A stretch of DNA of 8,899 bases from 2-02-FULL-62-17 sp046153355 (GTDB lineage: Bacteria; Pseudomonadota; Gammaproteobacteria; Burkholderiales; SG8-39). Every line of letters begins with the position of its first letter. Within the stretch, counting starts at the first letter, position 1. Below are positions 1 through 6,511 of this stretch, one piece after another. Location of the stretch: contig JBJXEY010000542.1 of the NCBI GenBank assembly GCA_046153355.1, forward strand, positions 1 through 8,899, in the 5' to 3' direction. The translations under genes were made by a program, and so were the position numbers. The notes under the pieces are model-generated. The model saw only the letters and a program-made list of their open reading frames with translations. It searched no databases and was not told where the DNA came from.

Positions 1-1
1 G

Positions 2-733
2 GTACGCGAGGACGGCAAGCGCGAGATCCGTGTGTTTCCCGATCACCACTGCAACTGGCTGCAGATTCAGGAGAACACCGCCGACTCGACCCACACCTAC
101 TACCTGCACGGCGTGATGGATCGCGAACTGGGCCTCAATCACCCATTTGCCGCCTACTATCGCCGCCCCATTGAGGAAATGAAATTCGAATTCTGCGAAT
201 GGGGTCTGGACAAAACCATCATCTACGGCGGCGAAGTACCCGAGACTGAAATCCGCCCGCCACTGATATTCCCCAATATGCTGCGCATCCCTAATGGCCC
301 GGTGGAAGTCATGCACTGGCGCGTACCCATCGATGATGAACACACACGCATACTGTTCGTTGCTTTCACACCGATGAAAAACGGCAGCGTGCGTACCCCA
401 GAAGGTGCGACGGTTCCCTATGAATACGTGCCCGTGATGAAAACACCGGACGGTGAATACGACCTGCAAAGTTTTTTCAGTCAAGATCAGATGGCGCAGG
501 AAACACAAGGCCTAATCTATGATCGCCGCAATGAACACCTGGGCACTTCGGATCGCGGTATCGTCATGTACCGGCGCATGCTGGCCGAGCAGATCGAGTT
601 GGTCGAACAGGGCAAGGACCCGACCATCGCCGTGGTGCGCGACGCGGAGAAAAATCGCATCATCGACTTCCCCAATATCACCAGCCCGAACGACGCCATC
701 GAATTGATACGCGCCAAGGAAAAAGCGGCTTGA
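2..733 (+). CDS. Rieske non-heme iron oxygenase, alpha subunit, C-terminal part (5' truncated by window edge)
   Basis: The reading frame is already open at position 2, so the gene begins before the window and the N-terminal Rieske [2Fe-2S] domain is not visible. What remains is the catalytic domain of a ring-hydroxylating oxygenase of the phthalate 4,5-dioxygenase-like group, a cytoplasmic enzyme that inserts oxygen from O2 using electrons from a separate reductase. The mononuclear iron motif N-x2-D-x2-H-x4-H is intact: Asn at 74-76, Asp at 83-85, His at 92-94 and His at 107-109. The likely third iron ligand is the Asp at 485-487, in a QDxxxxETQG context. The typical C-terminal block follows, with a DRxxEHLGTSDRGIVMYRRML stretch and then GKDP. 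It resembles the complete Rieske protein at 4246-5421 in the C-terminal block but is clearly diverged. A dehydrogenase gene follows 37 bp downstream, suggesting an operon. Family assignment is firm; the substrate is unknown. Confidence 0.93.
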   Translation, partial: VREDGKREIRVFPDHHCNWLQIQENTADSTHTYYLHGVMDRELGLNHPFAAYYRRPIEEMKFEFCEWGLDKTIIYGGEVPETEIRPPLIFPNMLRIPNGPVEVMHWRVPIDDEHTRILFVAFTPMKNGSVRTPEGATVPYEYVPVMKTPDGEYDLQSFFSQDQMAQETQGLIYDRRNEHLGTSDRGIVMYRRMLAEQIELVEQGKDPTIAVVRDAEKNRIIDFPNITSPNDAIELIRAKEKAA

Positions 734-770
734 TAGTCGTGGCTGAGTTTCCCGCTGGCGAGCACCACCG

Positions 771-1553
771 ATGAGACTCGTCGGCCGCGTAGCCATCGTT
801 ACCGGCGCGGCGCAGGGTATTGGCCTGGCGATCGCCACGAGATTTACCGCTGAAGGCGCCAAGGTGGTGATGGTGGATCGCAATGGCGACAAGGTGATCG
901 CCGCTGCCGCGAATCTGGCAAGCACCGGTGCCAATGTCCTGGCCGTCCCCACCGACCTCACCTCTACCGCTGAAGTCAAAACCATGGTGCGTGCCGCGCT
1001 CGATGCCTATGGGCAAATCGATATTCTGGTGAACAACGCCGGCGGCAGCGGTGCCGTTACCGCCAACGAAATCGAAACCGTCAACGATGATGTGTGGATG
1101 GCGGTAATCGATGCCAACCTCAATGCGGCGTTTCGCTGCTGCCGCGAAGTAGTGCCGCACATGCGCGATCGTCAGTACGGGCGCATCGTCAACATTTCTT
1201 CAGGCATCGCCAAAGGCGTCGGCCCGGCAACCGGCACTGCCGGCGCGGTGTTGCCCTACGCCTCCGCCAAGGCCGGCATCCTGGGCTTGACCTTTACGCT
1301 GGCGAAAATGGTGGCCGCATCCAATATCACCGTCAATGCCATCGTTCCCGGATTCGTACTCACCGAGCCGGGCGCGAAAGTGCGCGAATGGTTCGACAAA
1401 TTACCGCCCCAGGCGCAAACCGCGCTTACTACGCGCACTGCACGCGGACGAGTTGGCGAAGCAAGCGAGATTGCCAGCGCCGTGTTGTTTCTCGCCTCCG
1501 AGGAGGCTAGCTATGTGTCGGGCGCCGCGCTGGATGTCTCTGGGGCTTCGTAG
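771..1553 (+). CDS. Short-chain dehydrogenase/reductase (SDR), classical type
   Basis: This 260-residue protein is a typical length for a classical SDR, a cytoplasmic NAD(P)-dependent alcohol/ketone oxidoreductase. The cofactor motif TGAAQGIG lies at residues 11-18. Asp36 at the end of the second beta strand favours NAD(H) over NADP(H). Asp62, NNAG at 88-91 and Asn116 are in place. The catalytic Ser lies in NISS (141-144), and YASAK gives Tyr163 and Lys167. The Ser-to-Tyr spacing, about 19-20 residues, is longer than the usual 13 or so because of a Gly/Ala-rich insertion around 149-161, which may shape the substrate pocket. The C-terminus has the usual LxVSG ending. The ATG at 771 is chosen because it leads directly into the first beta strand; the upstream ribosome site (GGCGAG) is weak. 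Its place 37 bp after a Rieske gene suggests it oxidises a hydroxylated product of that enzyme, as cis-diol dehydrogenases do, but this is inferred from context only. Confidence 0.93.
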   Translation: MRLVGRVAIVTGAAQGIGLAIATRFTAEGAKVVMVDRNGDKVIAAAANLASTGANVLAVPTDLTSTAEVKTMVRAALDAYGQIDILVNNAGGSGAVTANEIETVNDDVWMAVIDANLNAAFRCCREVVPHMRDRQYGRIVNISSGIAKGVGPATGTAGAVLPYASAKAGILGLTFTLAKMVAASNITVNAIVPGFVLTEPGAKVREWFDKLPPQAQTALTTRTARGRVGEASEIASAVLFLASEEASYVSGAALDVSGAS

Positions 1554-1570
1554 TACCGCTGATTGCCGCG

Positions 1571-1584
1571 GCATCTGGTGATGC
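1571..1584. terminator. Small hairpin between convergent genes
   Basis: A perfect 5-bp stem, GCATC pairing with GATGC around a TGGT loop, lies in the 42-bp gap between the converging dehydrogenase and Bug-type genes. There is no clear T-tract on either side, so it could be a weak bidirectional terminator or chance. Confidence 0.25.
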
Positions 1585-1595
1585 ATCAGGCGAGT

Positions 1596-2582
1596 TCAGT
1601 CCGCCTTAATCCCGGCATCCGCAATAAGTTTTGACCATTTCGCAAATTCGCCGGCGATATGCCTGGCAAGTTCTTCCGGCGTACTCACGGTAATCTCGGC
1701 CATCTGCTTGGTGAAACCGTCCTGCACCTCCTTGGTGGCCATGGCCTTGAGGATTTCCTGATTGAGTCGGGTCACGATCGGTGCAGGCAATCCCGCTGGC
1801 CCCACCACGCTTGACCAACTCCCCACTTCGAATCCCGGCACGCCCGCCTCGGCGGCGGTAGGCACATCCGGTAGGAATGGTGTGCGTTTAGCGCTGGCGG
1901 TGGCCAGCGGGCGAATCGTTCCCCCTCGGATTTGCGAAATAAAAGAGGGCACCACTTCGATATTCAAATGGGCATCACCCGCCACCAGCGCGAGCACGCC
2001 TTTAGGAATGCTGCCAAAGGGCACTTGCACCATCGAAATACCGGTAGCCCTGCTCAACAACTCCGCCGACATATGCGGCGGGCTACCGTTCTGCGGCGTG
2101 GCGTAGTTATATTTTCCGGGGCTCGCCTTGATAAGAGCAATAAATTGCGCAAGGCTCTCCACCATGAGCGACGTTGGAACCGCGATGATGAAGGGCTGGT
2201 TACTCACCTGACTGATCGGCGAGAACGACTTTGTGGGCGAATACCCCGCATTGGAAAAAAGTATCGGCCCGAACACCAATGATGAACTGCTGCCCATCAA
2301 CAGCGTATAGCCATCGGGCGTTGCCGTCGCCGCCGCGCGGCCGCCCACGGTACCGCCAGCGCCGCTGCGGTTCTCCACCACCACTGGTTGCCCAATGCTC
2401 TCGGCAATTTTCCCACCAACCAGTCGAGCGGATACATCGGGCGGTGCACCTGGCCCCAGCGGTACGATGATGCGTATCGGTTTCGCCGGATAGCCCTGAG
2501 CGTGCGCGATCTGCGCCACGCCCGCCAGAATGCCGCACACAACACCAACCAATCGGGAAGCCACAAACATACGCTTGAACAT
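1596..2582 (-). CDS. Bug/TctC-family periplasmic solute-binding protein
   Basis: This is a tripartite tricarboxylate transporter-type (TctC/Bug) extracytoplasmic binding protein of 328 residues, the normal family length. It starts with a Sec signal peptide: MFKR, a hydrophobic stretch, and a likely cleavage after AHA at residue 28. The mature protein begins with the family hallmark YPAKPIRIIVP-x2-PG-x4-DVSAR (31-53). It continues with GQPVVVENRSGAGGTVGG (64-81), PDGYTLLMG (89-97) and, later, LPDVPTAAEAGVPGFEV. Such proteins bind carboxylates, amides or aromatic acids in the periplasm. The start at 2582 is preferred over an in-frame upstream start at 2672 because a strong GGAGGGG ribosome site sits 3 bases before it and the signal peptide then begins correctly. 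No TctA or TctB membrane gene is adjacent, as is usual for orphan Bug proteins. It is convergent with the dehydrogenase and divergent from the PhoD-like gene. The ligand cannot be predicted. Confidence 0.95.
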   Translation of the reverse strand: MFKRMFVASRLVGVVCGILAGVAQIAHAQGYPAKPIRIIVPLGPGAPPDVSARLVGGKIAESIGQPVVVENRSGAGGTVGGRAAATATPDGYTLLMGSSSSLVFGPILFSNAGYSPTKSFSPISQVSNQPFIIAVPTSLMVESLAQFIALIKASPGKYNYATPQNGSPPHMSAELLSRATGISMVQVPFGSIPKGVLALVAGDAHLNIEVVPSFISQIRGGTIRPLATASAKRTPFLPDVPTAAEAGVPGFEVGSWSSVVGPAGLPAPIVTRLNQEILKAMATKEVQDGFTKQMAEITVSTPEELARHIAGEFAKWSKLIADAGIKAD

Positions 2583-2585
2583 TTT

Positions 2586-2592
2586 CCCCTCC
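2586..2592 (-). promoter_or_regulatory. Ribosome binding site of the Bug-type gene
   Basis: The minus strand reads GGAGGGG followed by AAA and the ATG at 2582. This near-ideal Shine-Dalgarno decides the start of the binding protein and makes the 30-residue N-terminal extension of the longer open frame unlikely. Confidence 0.75.
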
Positions 2593-2597
2593 GAAGG

Positions 2598-2613
2598 ACC
2601 AGCACCGGCTGGT
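2598..2613 (-). other. Hairpin in the leader of the Bug-type gene
   Basis: A perfect 6-bp stem, ACCAGC pairing with GCTGGT around a 4-base loop, lies five bases upstream of the ribosome site at 2586-2592. A second, overlapping pairing (GCACC with GGTGC, 2602-2615) is also possible, so two mutually exclusive folds exist. It may affect translation or may be chance. No clear promoter was recognised in this 223-bp divergent region (2583-2805). Confidence 0.3.
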
Positions 2614-2805
2614 GCCTGGGACGAAAGTATCGCCGAATCTAGAACCACGTGCCTTGTTGCAATGCCTGCCAATCGTCACTGAGTAAGCTATCCTGCCGCA
2701 TCCAGGCGGCGAGCGGTGCGCTATGAACACCCCACCGATTGCCCAACTTCGAATCGAGCCGCGTGTGGCTGGTGCGCGATAAGTTGTGGGCAAACAGGAA
2801 CTCAA

Positions 2806-4089
2806 ATGACAATAACGGACAATTCAAGGCGTCGTTTCCTGCGGGGGACAGCGGCCAGCGCAGGTGCAGTGCTGCTGCCGCATGTAGCGCATTCGGCCAG
2901 CGCATTGGCGTACCAGCCCGCAGTATTCGAGGCGAGCGTAGATAGTGCCCTCCTGTGGATCGCCGGTGACGGCGAGGCAAGCCCGGTGATCGAACTGGGC
3001 ACGGACGAAACATTTACTTCGGCGCGAAAGATTGCCCTCGGGCCGCTTGCGCGCTCAAGCGACTACCTGGCAACCCATCGCATCGATGGCCTGGAACCGG
3101 ACAAGCTCTGGTTCTATCGGATCCTTGATGCGCAGAACGGCGCCGCGATGTCACGCGTGGGCCGATTCCGCACCGCGCCATCGACACCCCGGCCATTCAC
3201 ATTTGCCTGGTCCGCGGACATGGACGAAGCCTACAAACCGTTTCGGCTGTTCGACCAAATCAGCGCGCGCAATCCGGAATTCTTCCTGCATCTGGGCGAC
3301 ACCATATACGCCGACCTGCGGCGCAACCAGTTCAGTCCCTCGGTTTCGCACTACCGGCGCAAGCACGCTAGCAGCCGGCGCGATCCGCACCTGCAACAAT
3401 TTCTGTTGCGGCATGCTGCCTATGCCATGTGGGACGATCACGAAACAGACAATAACTGCCATGCCGGGCATGCACATATCGCCGAAGGCAGGCAGGTTTT
3501 CCGCGAATTCTGGCCAAGCCGCGGCCCCGCGGCCGATGGGCTGTACCGCCAGTTCTCCTGGGCGGGCGTGGATTTCTACATGTTGGACACGCGCAGTTAC
3601 CGATCGCCACAGACGGCGGCTGAAGGTCCTGAAAAGACCATGCTCGGGCCCGGCCAGAAACAATGGTTCCTCGATGCACTTGCCAAATCGAAATCGCCGT
3701 TCAAGTTCGTGATCACCTCGGTGCCATTCCAGGGAGGCGGCGTGGACACCTGGGGCTCCTACCGGACAGAGCGCAACGAGATTTCGGCGTTGATACGTAA
3801 AAACAAGATCGCGGGCGTGGTGTTTCTCACCGGCGATTACCATCTGGCCCGGGACTGGACCAATCCAAAGGCCGGCTTCCGGGAATTCATGGCCGGTCCC
3901 ATCGGCTCCTTCGTCCACTACTTGCAAACCCCTTCGGCGCGCGACCGCTACGAAAAAAGCGGCACCTTTCATTATGGAGATGGCTACAACTTCGGATTGG
4001 TGCACGTCAATCCCTCGGCAGGGACGGCGCGTGTGGAGTTCGTCGACAAGGATGGCAAAACGCTGGCCGAGGTAGATTTCAGCGCCTGA
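2806..4089 (+). CDS. PhoD-like (alkaline phosphatase D family) phosphatase/phosphodiesterase, Tat-exported
   Basis: This 427-residue protein belongs to the PhoD-like metallophosphatase family, exported enzymes that hydrolyse phosphomonoesters or phosphodiesters with Ca/Fe-type metal centres. The N-terminus carries a twin-arginine signal: SRRRFL at 7-12, then a hydrophobic stretch and a probable cleavage near AHSASA (28-33). Residues about 38-125 look like the N-terminal beta-sandwich domain of PhoD. The catalytic domain follows, with SADMDE around 136-141, HLGDTIYAD (162-170), WDDHETDNN (209-217), LDTRSYR (260-266) and LTGDYH (341-346), which are the expected metal and active-site signatures. 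It is shorter than Bacillus-type PhoD. The start at 2806 is chosen over 2716 because it places the Tat motif at the N-terminus and has an AGGAA ribosome site 6 bases upstream. No Pho-box was recognised upstream. It is divergent from the Bug gene and convergent with a Rieske gene, so it is probably monocistronic. Confidence 0.92.
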   Translation: MTITDNSRRRFLRGTAASAGAVLLPHVAHSASALAYQPAVFEASVDSALLWIAGDGEASPVIELGTDETFTSARKIALGPLARSSDYLATHRIDGLEPDKLWFYRILDAQNGAAMSRVGRFRTAPSTPRPFTFAWSADMDEAYKPFRLFDQISARNPEFFLHLGDTIYADLRRNQFSPSVSHYRRKHASSRRDPHLQQFLLRHAAYAMWDDHETDNNCHAGHAHIAEGRQVFREFWPSRGPAADGLYRQFSWAGVDFYMLDTRSYRSPQTAAEGPEKTMLGPGQKQWFLDALAKSKSPFKFVITSVPFQGGGVDTWGSYRTERNEISALIRKNKIAGVVFLTGDYHLARDWTNPKAGFREFMAGPIGSFVHYLQTPSARDRYEKSGTFHYGDGYNFGLVHVNPSAGTARVEFVDKDGKTLAEVDFSA

Positions 4090-4220
4090 GGAACGCGGCC
4101 TTGTGCACCATCACACCCCTACACCCGACGTGAGGTGCCGGAATCAAGTCCGAGTAGCAGCGGGCCCGTTCGCATTACCGCGCGCAGGTATACATTGGCC
4201 GACCTTGACCACCTTGTCCA

Positions 4221-4243
4221 AAAATGGGGTACGTCCCCATTTT
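4221..4243. terminator. Bidirectional rho-independent terminator
   Basis: A perfect 9-bp stem, AAAATGGGG (4221-4229) pairing with CCCCATTTT (4235-4243) around the loop TACGT, starts two bases beyond the stop codon of the minus-strand Rieske gene. Its A-rich and T-rich arms give a T-run on the 3' side in both directions, so it can serve both the PhoD-like gene and the Rieske gene. The rest of the 156-bp convergent gap (4090-4220) shows nothing recognisable. Confidence 0.7.
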
Positions 4244-4245
4244 AA

Positions 4246-5421
4246 TTACAAGTCGTAAGGCGCGATGATTTCCAGTTGTTTGCCCAGGTCCGCGTTGCGA
4301 ACCTCGTTAGGTTTGGCGCCCAGTTCCGTTTTATAGGAATCAAGATCGATGAATCCATCGTGGCCATCGCCCTTGCGAATCACGCCCAAGGGGTCCTTGC
4401 CTTGCTGCACCCGCTCAATCGATTCCTTCAGCATGCGCCGGTATTTCACGATGCCGATATCGCAGGTGGCCAGGTGTTCCTTGGTGCGATCCGCAACTCT
4501 GCCCTGACTATCGAGAATCGCGTCGTCCTGATCGCGCTCCCAGATATTCCACCAACCGTCCTTGACGCGTTTGTATTGATTGAATTCGGTCTTTTGATAT
4601 TGCGCCGCCTTGATGGAACCTTTGCCGTCGGCAGCAGGTGAAGCGAGCATTTGATAAATGGTGGCGCTGTGGTCATCGCGCGGCACGCACCATTGAATAA
4701 ATTGGTGCGGCACCTGGCCCGAGCGCGCCAATTGCAGGCGGTTGCCGGCGGGGAAAAAATGGTGGTGCTTGTCCTTAACCCCATTGGGATAGTCCAATTC
4801 CATCTCCACCCCATACCAGGTTTCGTTCCAATCGCAACGCGTAGGACGCACCAAAGCAAGTTCGGGGTAGATCGAGGCGTGCAACACCATCACATGCAGC
4901 GCATCGAGCATATTTTCCGCGCGCTGCACCCAGTTGGTATGCATGTCGCGGCCCTGCACCACCTTGTCCTGCCCCTCCATGAAGAGCAGGTCGTACTTGG
5001 GGAATTCCGGGACTGGTTGCGGGCCGATATAAGCAAAAACAAAACCCGAGATATCGCGCAGCGGATAAGAGCCCTGCTGTATGCGCGTGCGCGCCGTACT
5101 GTCAGGCGGCTCGCAGGGCTGATCGAGGCAGCGCCCTTCCACATCGTAGAGCCAGCCGTGGTAGGGACAACGCAGGCCATTTTGTTCAACGCGCCCGTAT
5201 TCCAGCGAAGCGCCGCGATGCGAACACTGAAAATCGAGCATCCCCGGCTCGCCATTGGGCAGGCGAAACAAGACAAAGTCTTCCCCCAGCAGCTTGATCT
5301 TCTGCGGTTCCGCCACGAGATGATCAGATACCGCCACCGGCCACCAGTAGCGACGCAGCATTTCGCCGCCGGGAGTTCCCGTGCCGACTCGGGTCAACAA
5401 TTCGTTTTCACTCTGATCCAT
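4246..5421 (-). CDS. Rieske non-heme iron oxygenase, alpha subunit (complete)
   Basis: This complete 391-residue oxygenase component hydroxylates an unidentified aromatic or related substrate with O2, using electrons from a separate reductase. The N-terminal Rieske [2Fe-2S] domain shows C-x-H-x16-C-x2-H, that is Cys66, His68, Cys85 and His88. The catalytic domain has N-x2-D-x2-H-x4-H with Asn170, Asp173, His176 and His181, and Asp299 in RDQDD is the likely third iron ligand. The C-terminal DRTKEHLATCDIGIVKYRRML and GKDP block matches that of the partial oxygenase at 2-733, marking both as phthalate 4,5-dioxygenase-like. The ATG at 5421 has an AGGAG site six bases upstream. The DUF3891 gene lies upstream on the same strand but 195 bp away, and the gap contains repeats and a -35-like box, so this gene probably has its own promoter. 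No ferredoxin, reductase or beta subunit gene is present in the window. Confidence 0.95.
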   Translation of the reverse strand: MDQSENELLTRVGTGTPGGEMLRRYWWPVAVSDHLVAEPQKIKLLGEDFVLFRLPNGEPGMLDFQCSHRGASLEYGRVEQNGLRCPYHGWLYDVEGRCLDQPCEPPDSTARTRIQQGSYPLRDISGFVFAYIGPQPVPEFPKYDLLFMEGQDKVVQGRDMHTNWVQRAENMLDALHVMVLHASIYPELALVRPTRCDWNETWYGVEMELDYPNGVKDKHHHFFPAGNRLQLARSGQVPHQFIQWCVPRDDHSATIYQMLASPAADGKGSIKAAQYQKTEFNQYKRVKDGWWNIWERDQDDAILDSQGRVADRTKEHLATCDIGIVKYRRMLKESIERVQQGKDPLGVIRKGDGHDGFIDLDSYKTELGAKPNEVRNADLGKQLEIIAPYDL

Positions 5422-5466
5422 GGTGTACTCCTACTGTGTTTCCTAGCCAACATACTACCGGATTCG

Positions 5467-5480
5467 CAAGCTTTGGCTTG
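5467..5480. other. Hairpin upstream of the complete Rieske gene
   Basis: CAAGC pairs with GCTTG around the loop TTTG. On the minus strand it lies just downstream of the -35-like TTGACA at 5494-5489, where a -10 box or early leader would be expected. It could be an operator or leader hairpin, or chance. Confidence 0.3.
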
Positions 5481-5483
5481 GAA

Positions 5484-5509
5484 CTTGCTGTCAAATCTCG
5501 CTGTCATAT
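5484..5509 (-). promoter_or_regulatory. 13-bp tandem repeat with a -35-like TTGACA, upstream of the Rieske gene
   Basis: On the plus strand CTTGCTGTCAAAT (5484-5496) is followed directly by CTCGCTGTCATAT (5497-5509), 11 of 13 bases identical. Read on the minus strand, the copy nearer the gene contains a perfect TTGACA. No good -10 box is seen 16-18 bases further on, so if this is a promoter it is probably activator-dependent, or the repeat is an operator. The remainder of the 195-bp gap (5422-5616) shows nothing else recognisable. Confidence 0.35.
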
Positions 5510-5616
5510 CGCATCGAAATGAAGCCCCGTATTGTCTTGACGTTCCCACCTCTCACCGAAGTAGCGAGCGTATCCGTCGTGACCCGCGTCGAGTGGCTAT
5601 CGAGTAGCACAAGCGC

Positions 5617-6393
5617 CTACACCAACTCATATTCCAAGAGCACATTCGGCGCGCGGTACCAAGCGGAGCGGAAGCTTTTTTCGTCTTCATAGCTTGGTTC
5701 GGCAAGACGTTTGCCGCGCATTTGCACAGTAAGGCCGTGACGGTCGAAGGGAAACGGCTCGAAGGCCACCCTGCCCCCGCCAAGATTCTTCATGGATAAG
5801 CTCACGCTTGGCTCATCCGCGTAGCCGGTCGGCACCGGCTCGATGCGGTCCTCACCAGGTTCCTGGCAGCCGAAGAAAAGTCCGAGCAGGTCCCACACTT
5901 GAAGAAGGTGAAAGTTGATGCGCAAAACGCGCGCATCGAAACGCTGGCTGCTCGCCTTTTGCTCGGCTTCAGCGCGGTCTATAAAAATATCCACGTCCTC
6001 ACCATGACGCCGGGCACCAGACATCGCCGGATGATCGATCGCGCCGTAACGGTTTTTCCACAGGCCGGTGCGATGCATGCTGACTAAAAGGCCCGAGTAG
6101 GCATCGATACTTGAAATCCAATCGATGCAGTGACGGTACGCAAGCAACCGACGTTCTCCCGCGGGCAATTTGCGGAACTCATAGGGCCGCCCGGTGGACG
6201 CGTCGAAAGGCACATCGGGCTCCCAGTCGAGATAACCGTAGTCGTGGTAGGTCGCGGCGCGGGCCACCGACTCGAAGGGCGCTGGCACGGCGAAGCGTTC
6301 ATTGCCCCAGTGAGCGGCGAGTTGACCAACGAACTGGGAGTGTTCGGTCTGTGGGATGAGCAGCATCCCGCCGGGTTCATCGCGGATGATCAT
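5617..6393 (-). CDS. DUF3891 family protein, function unknown
   Basis: This 258-residue soluble protein has no signal peptide or membrane segment. It fits the DUF3891 pattern as recalled from memory: an N-terminal MIIR-x6-LLIPQTEHSQFVGQLA segment with His18, ATYHDYGYLDWEPD (47-60) with an adjacent His50-Asp51 pair, a TGRPYEFRKLP stretch (67-77), YSGLLVSMHRTGL (99-111) with His107, and His161 plus Asp168 in a late helix. The spaced His/Asp residues resemble the metal-binding pattern of HD-domain phosphohydrolases, which is an inference. The C-terminal 70 residues look beta-rich. The ATG at 6393 is preceded by a modest GGAG site nine bases upstream. It is divergent from the CoA-transferase gene and lies 195 bp upstream of the complete Rieske gene on the same strand, so readthrough into that gene is possible. 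Biochemical role unknown; a link to the surrounding catabolic genes is suggested only by position. Confidence 0.8.
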   Translation of the reverse strand: MIIRDEPGGMLLIPQTEHSQFVGQLAAHWGNERFAVPAPFESVARAATYHDYGYLDWEPDVPFDASTGRPYEFRKLPAGERRLLAYRHCIDWISSIDAYSGLLVSMHRTGLWKNRYGAIDHPAMSGARRHGEDVDIFIDRAEAEQKASSQRFDARVLRINFHLLQVWDLLGLFFGCQEPGEDRIEPVPTGYADEPSVSLSMKNLGGGRVAFEPFPFDRHGLTVQMRGKRLAEPSYEDEKSFRSAWYRAPNVLLEYELV

Positions 6394-6436
6394 GGGCGTC
6401 GCTCCATGTTGATTAGAATGCCATCAAGTAGTATTC

Positions 6437-6475
6437 GACCGCTGTGATACTTATTAGACTGCTGTGATACTTATT
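6437..6475. repeat. Two 19-bp direct repeats, 20-bp period, in a divergent promoter region
   Basis: GACCGCTGTGATACTTATT (6437-6455) and GACTGCTGTGATACTTATT (6457-6475) differ at one base and repeat exactly every 20 bp, about two helical turns. A fragment, ACTTATT, recurs near 6487-6493. Each copy contains TGTGATACT, which resembles an extended -10 element. They lie in the 118-bp gap between the divergent DUF3891 and CoA-transferase genes, where a regulator binding site controlling either or both would be expected. Confidence 0.7.
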
Positions 6476-6511
6476 CGCCAATTGTCTACTTATTCAACAA
6501 TGGAAACCACC

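Noticed and set aside
2583..2672. N-terminal extension of the Bug-type gene to a start at 2672
   Set aside because: It would bury the signal peptide behind 30 residues, while a GGAGGGG site immediately precedes the ATG at 2582.
2716..2805. N-terminal extension of the PhoD-like gene to 2716
   Set aside because: It would place 30 Cys-containing residues ahead of the twin-arginine signal; the ATG at 2806 has its own ribosome site.
3151..4005. Long minus-strand open frame (284 residues) opposite the PhoD-like gene
   Set aside because: It is a shadow of a gene with strong PhoD motifs, with no recognisable domain and no credible ribosome site.
4651..5607. Long plus-strand open frame (318 residues) opposite the complete Rieske gene
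   Set aside because: It is antisense to a gene with full Rieske and iron-binding motifs, its product is His/Arg/Ala-rich without family signatures, and the overlap is explained by codon usage of the real gene.
6130..6447. Plus-strand open frame opposite the start of the DUF3891 gene
   Set aside because: It is Arg/Gly-rich, antisense to a coherent protein, and runs into the repeat region; no family features.
6437..6475. CRISPR-like interpretation of the 19-bp repeats
   Set aside because: There are only two full copies separated by one base, with no spacers, and no cas genes are present.
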